Below are positions 63,671 to 64,000 of a stretch of DNA of 64,000 nucleotides, piece after piece. The DNA is from Parus major (Eukaryota; Chordata; Aves; Passeriformes; Paridae). Both the position numbers and the translations under genes were made by a program. Position 1 is the stretch's first letter. The number at the start of each line of letters is the position of its first letter. The notes below the pieces were generated by a model that was given only the letters and a program-made list of their open reading frames with translations, did no database searches and was not told where the DNA came from. The stretch spans positions 24,181,588 through 24,245,587 of the forward strand of contig NC_031770.1 of assembly GCF_001522545.3 (NCBI RefSeq). Direction: 5' to 3'.

Positions 63671-64000
63671 TGCTTGGCAATGCTTTATTACGTTGCTGTG
63701 CCTCTGCACCATATTTGATCTGAACTTACTTCATAGTACTGAGATAAGTAGGAGATAAGTAGATTAAAAAGAAAATTAATTGGAAATGTTTCTATTTCAT
63801 TTATTGGCTGTTAACACACATCAGAGGGTAAAAACTAAAAGACAAATGTCTATCAACTTTAAAAAGCAAGTCTGCTCTCAAATCTAGTGCTATGAGTTCC
63901 TGTGGAAAACTTCCTAATGACATTCCTAACCTGCCTGAACAAGGAAGAGCTGATATAATTTCATTCTGTTCCATACTTCTGAAATTACTGCAGTAAAAAT
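63671..64000. other. AT-rich non-coding DNA
   Basis: Nothing recognised. The window ends here without a gene boundary. Confidence 0.5.

Overview
The window looks like vertebrate nuclear DNA, most likely from a bird and possibly a passerine. It is AT-rich, depleted in CpG and sparse in interspersed repeats. The few repeats I can recognise are very old: a CR1-type LINE remnant, a MIR SINE, and two or three ancient amniote repeats. No bacterial-style gene organisation is present. No open frame has a recognisable protein family, and no set of open frames reads as a convincing chain of exons. I therefore read the window as intergenic or deep-intronic sequence. The species call is an inference from composition and repeat content.

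Layout: 1-41.7 kb is mostly featureless AT-rich DNA with A/T homopolymers, a G/T tract (1.23 kb), a 78-bp tandem duplication (3.66-3.81 kb), a MIR relic (4.6 kb), two small CpG-bearing patches (11.2-11.7 and 14.3-14.8 kb), GC-richer patches at 17.4, 24.5 and 34.7 kb, and an ancient palindromic repeat (20.9 kb). Several stretches (7.0, 15.6, 30.6, 58.5 and 62.5 kb) look like conserved non-coding elements because of dense homeodomain- or TCF-like motifs, but this cannot be proved without alignment.

The clearest surprises lie further right. At 41.76-41.93 kb a 76-bp segment is perfectly repeated, and between the two copies sits an exact 19-bp Tn5 mosaic end. This is a sequencing-library adapter left in the assembly, so the duplication is almost certainly artificial. 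At 52.5-53.3 kb there is a decayed minus-strand CR1 reverse transcriptase in which two RT motifs can still be read. At 54.58-56.65 kb two 166-bp arms that differ at only two positions face each other as an inverted repeat. Its 1.7-kb loop contains a 190-bp TTATTC hexanucleotide array with a single undetermined base. At 62.8-63.67 kb the minus strand holds a run of long frames interrupted by few stops, which looks like a decayed coding sequence I could not identify.

I found no CRISPR array, operon, rRNA, tRNA or intact mobile element. I see no strong evidence for a new functional system. The best follow-ups are the inverted repeat, the unidentified coding-like block and the assembly artefact.
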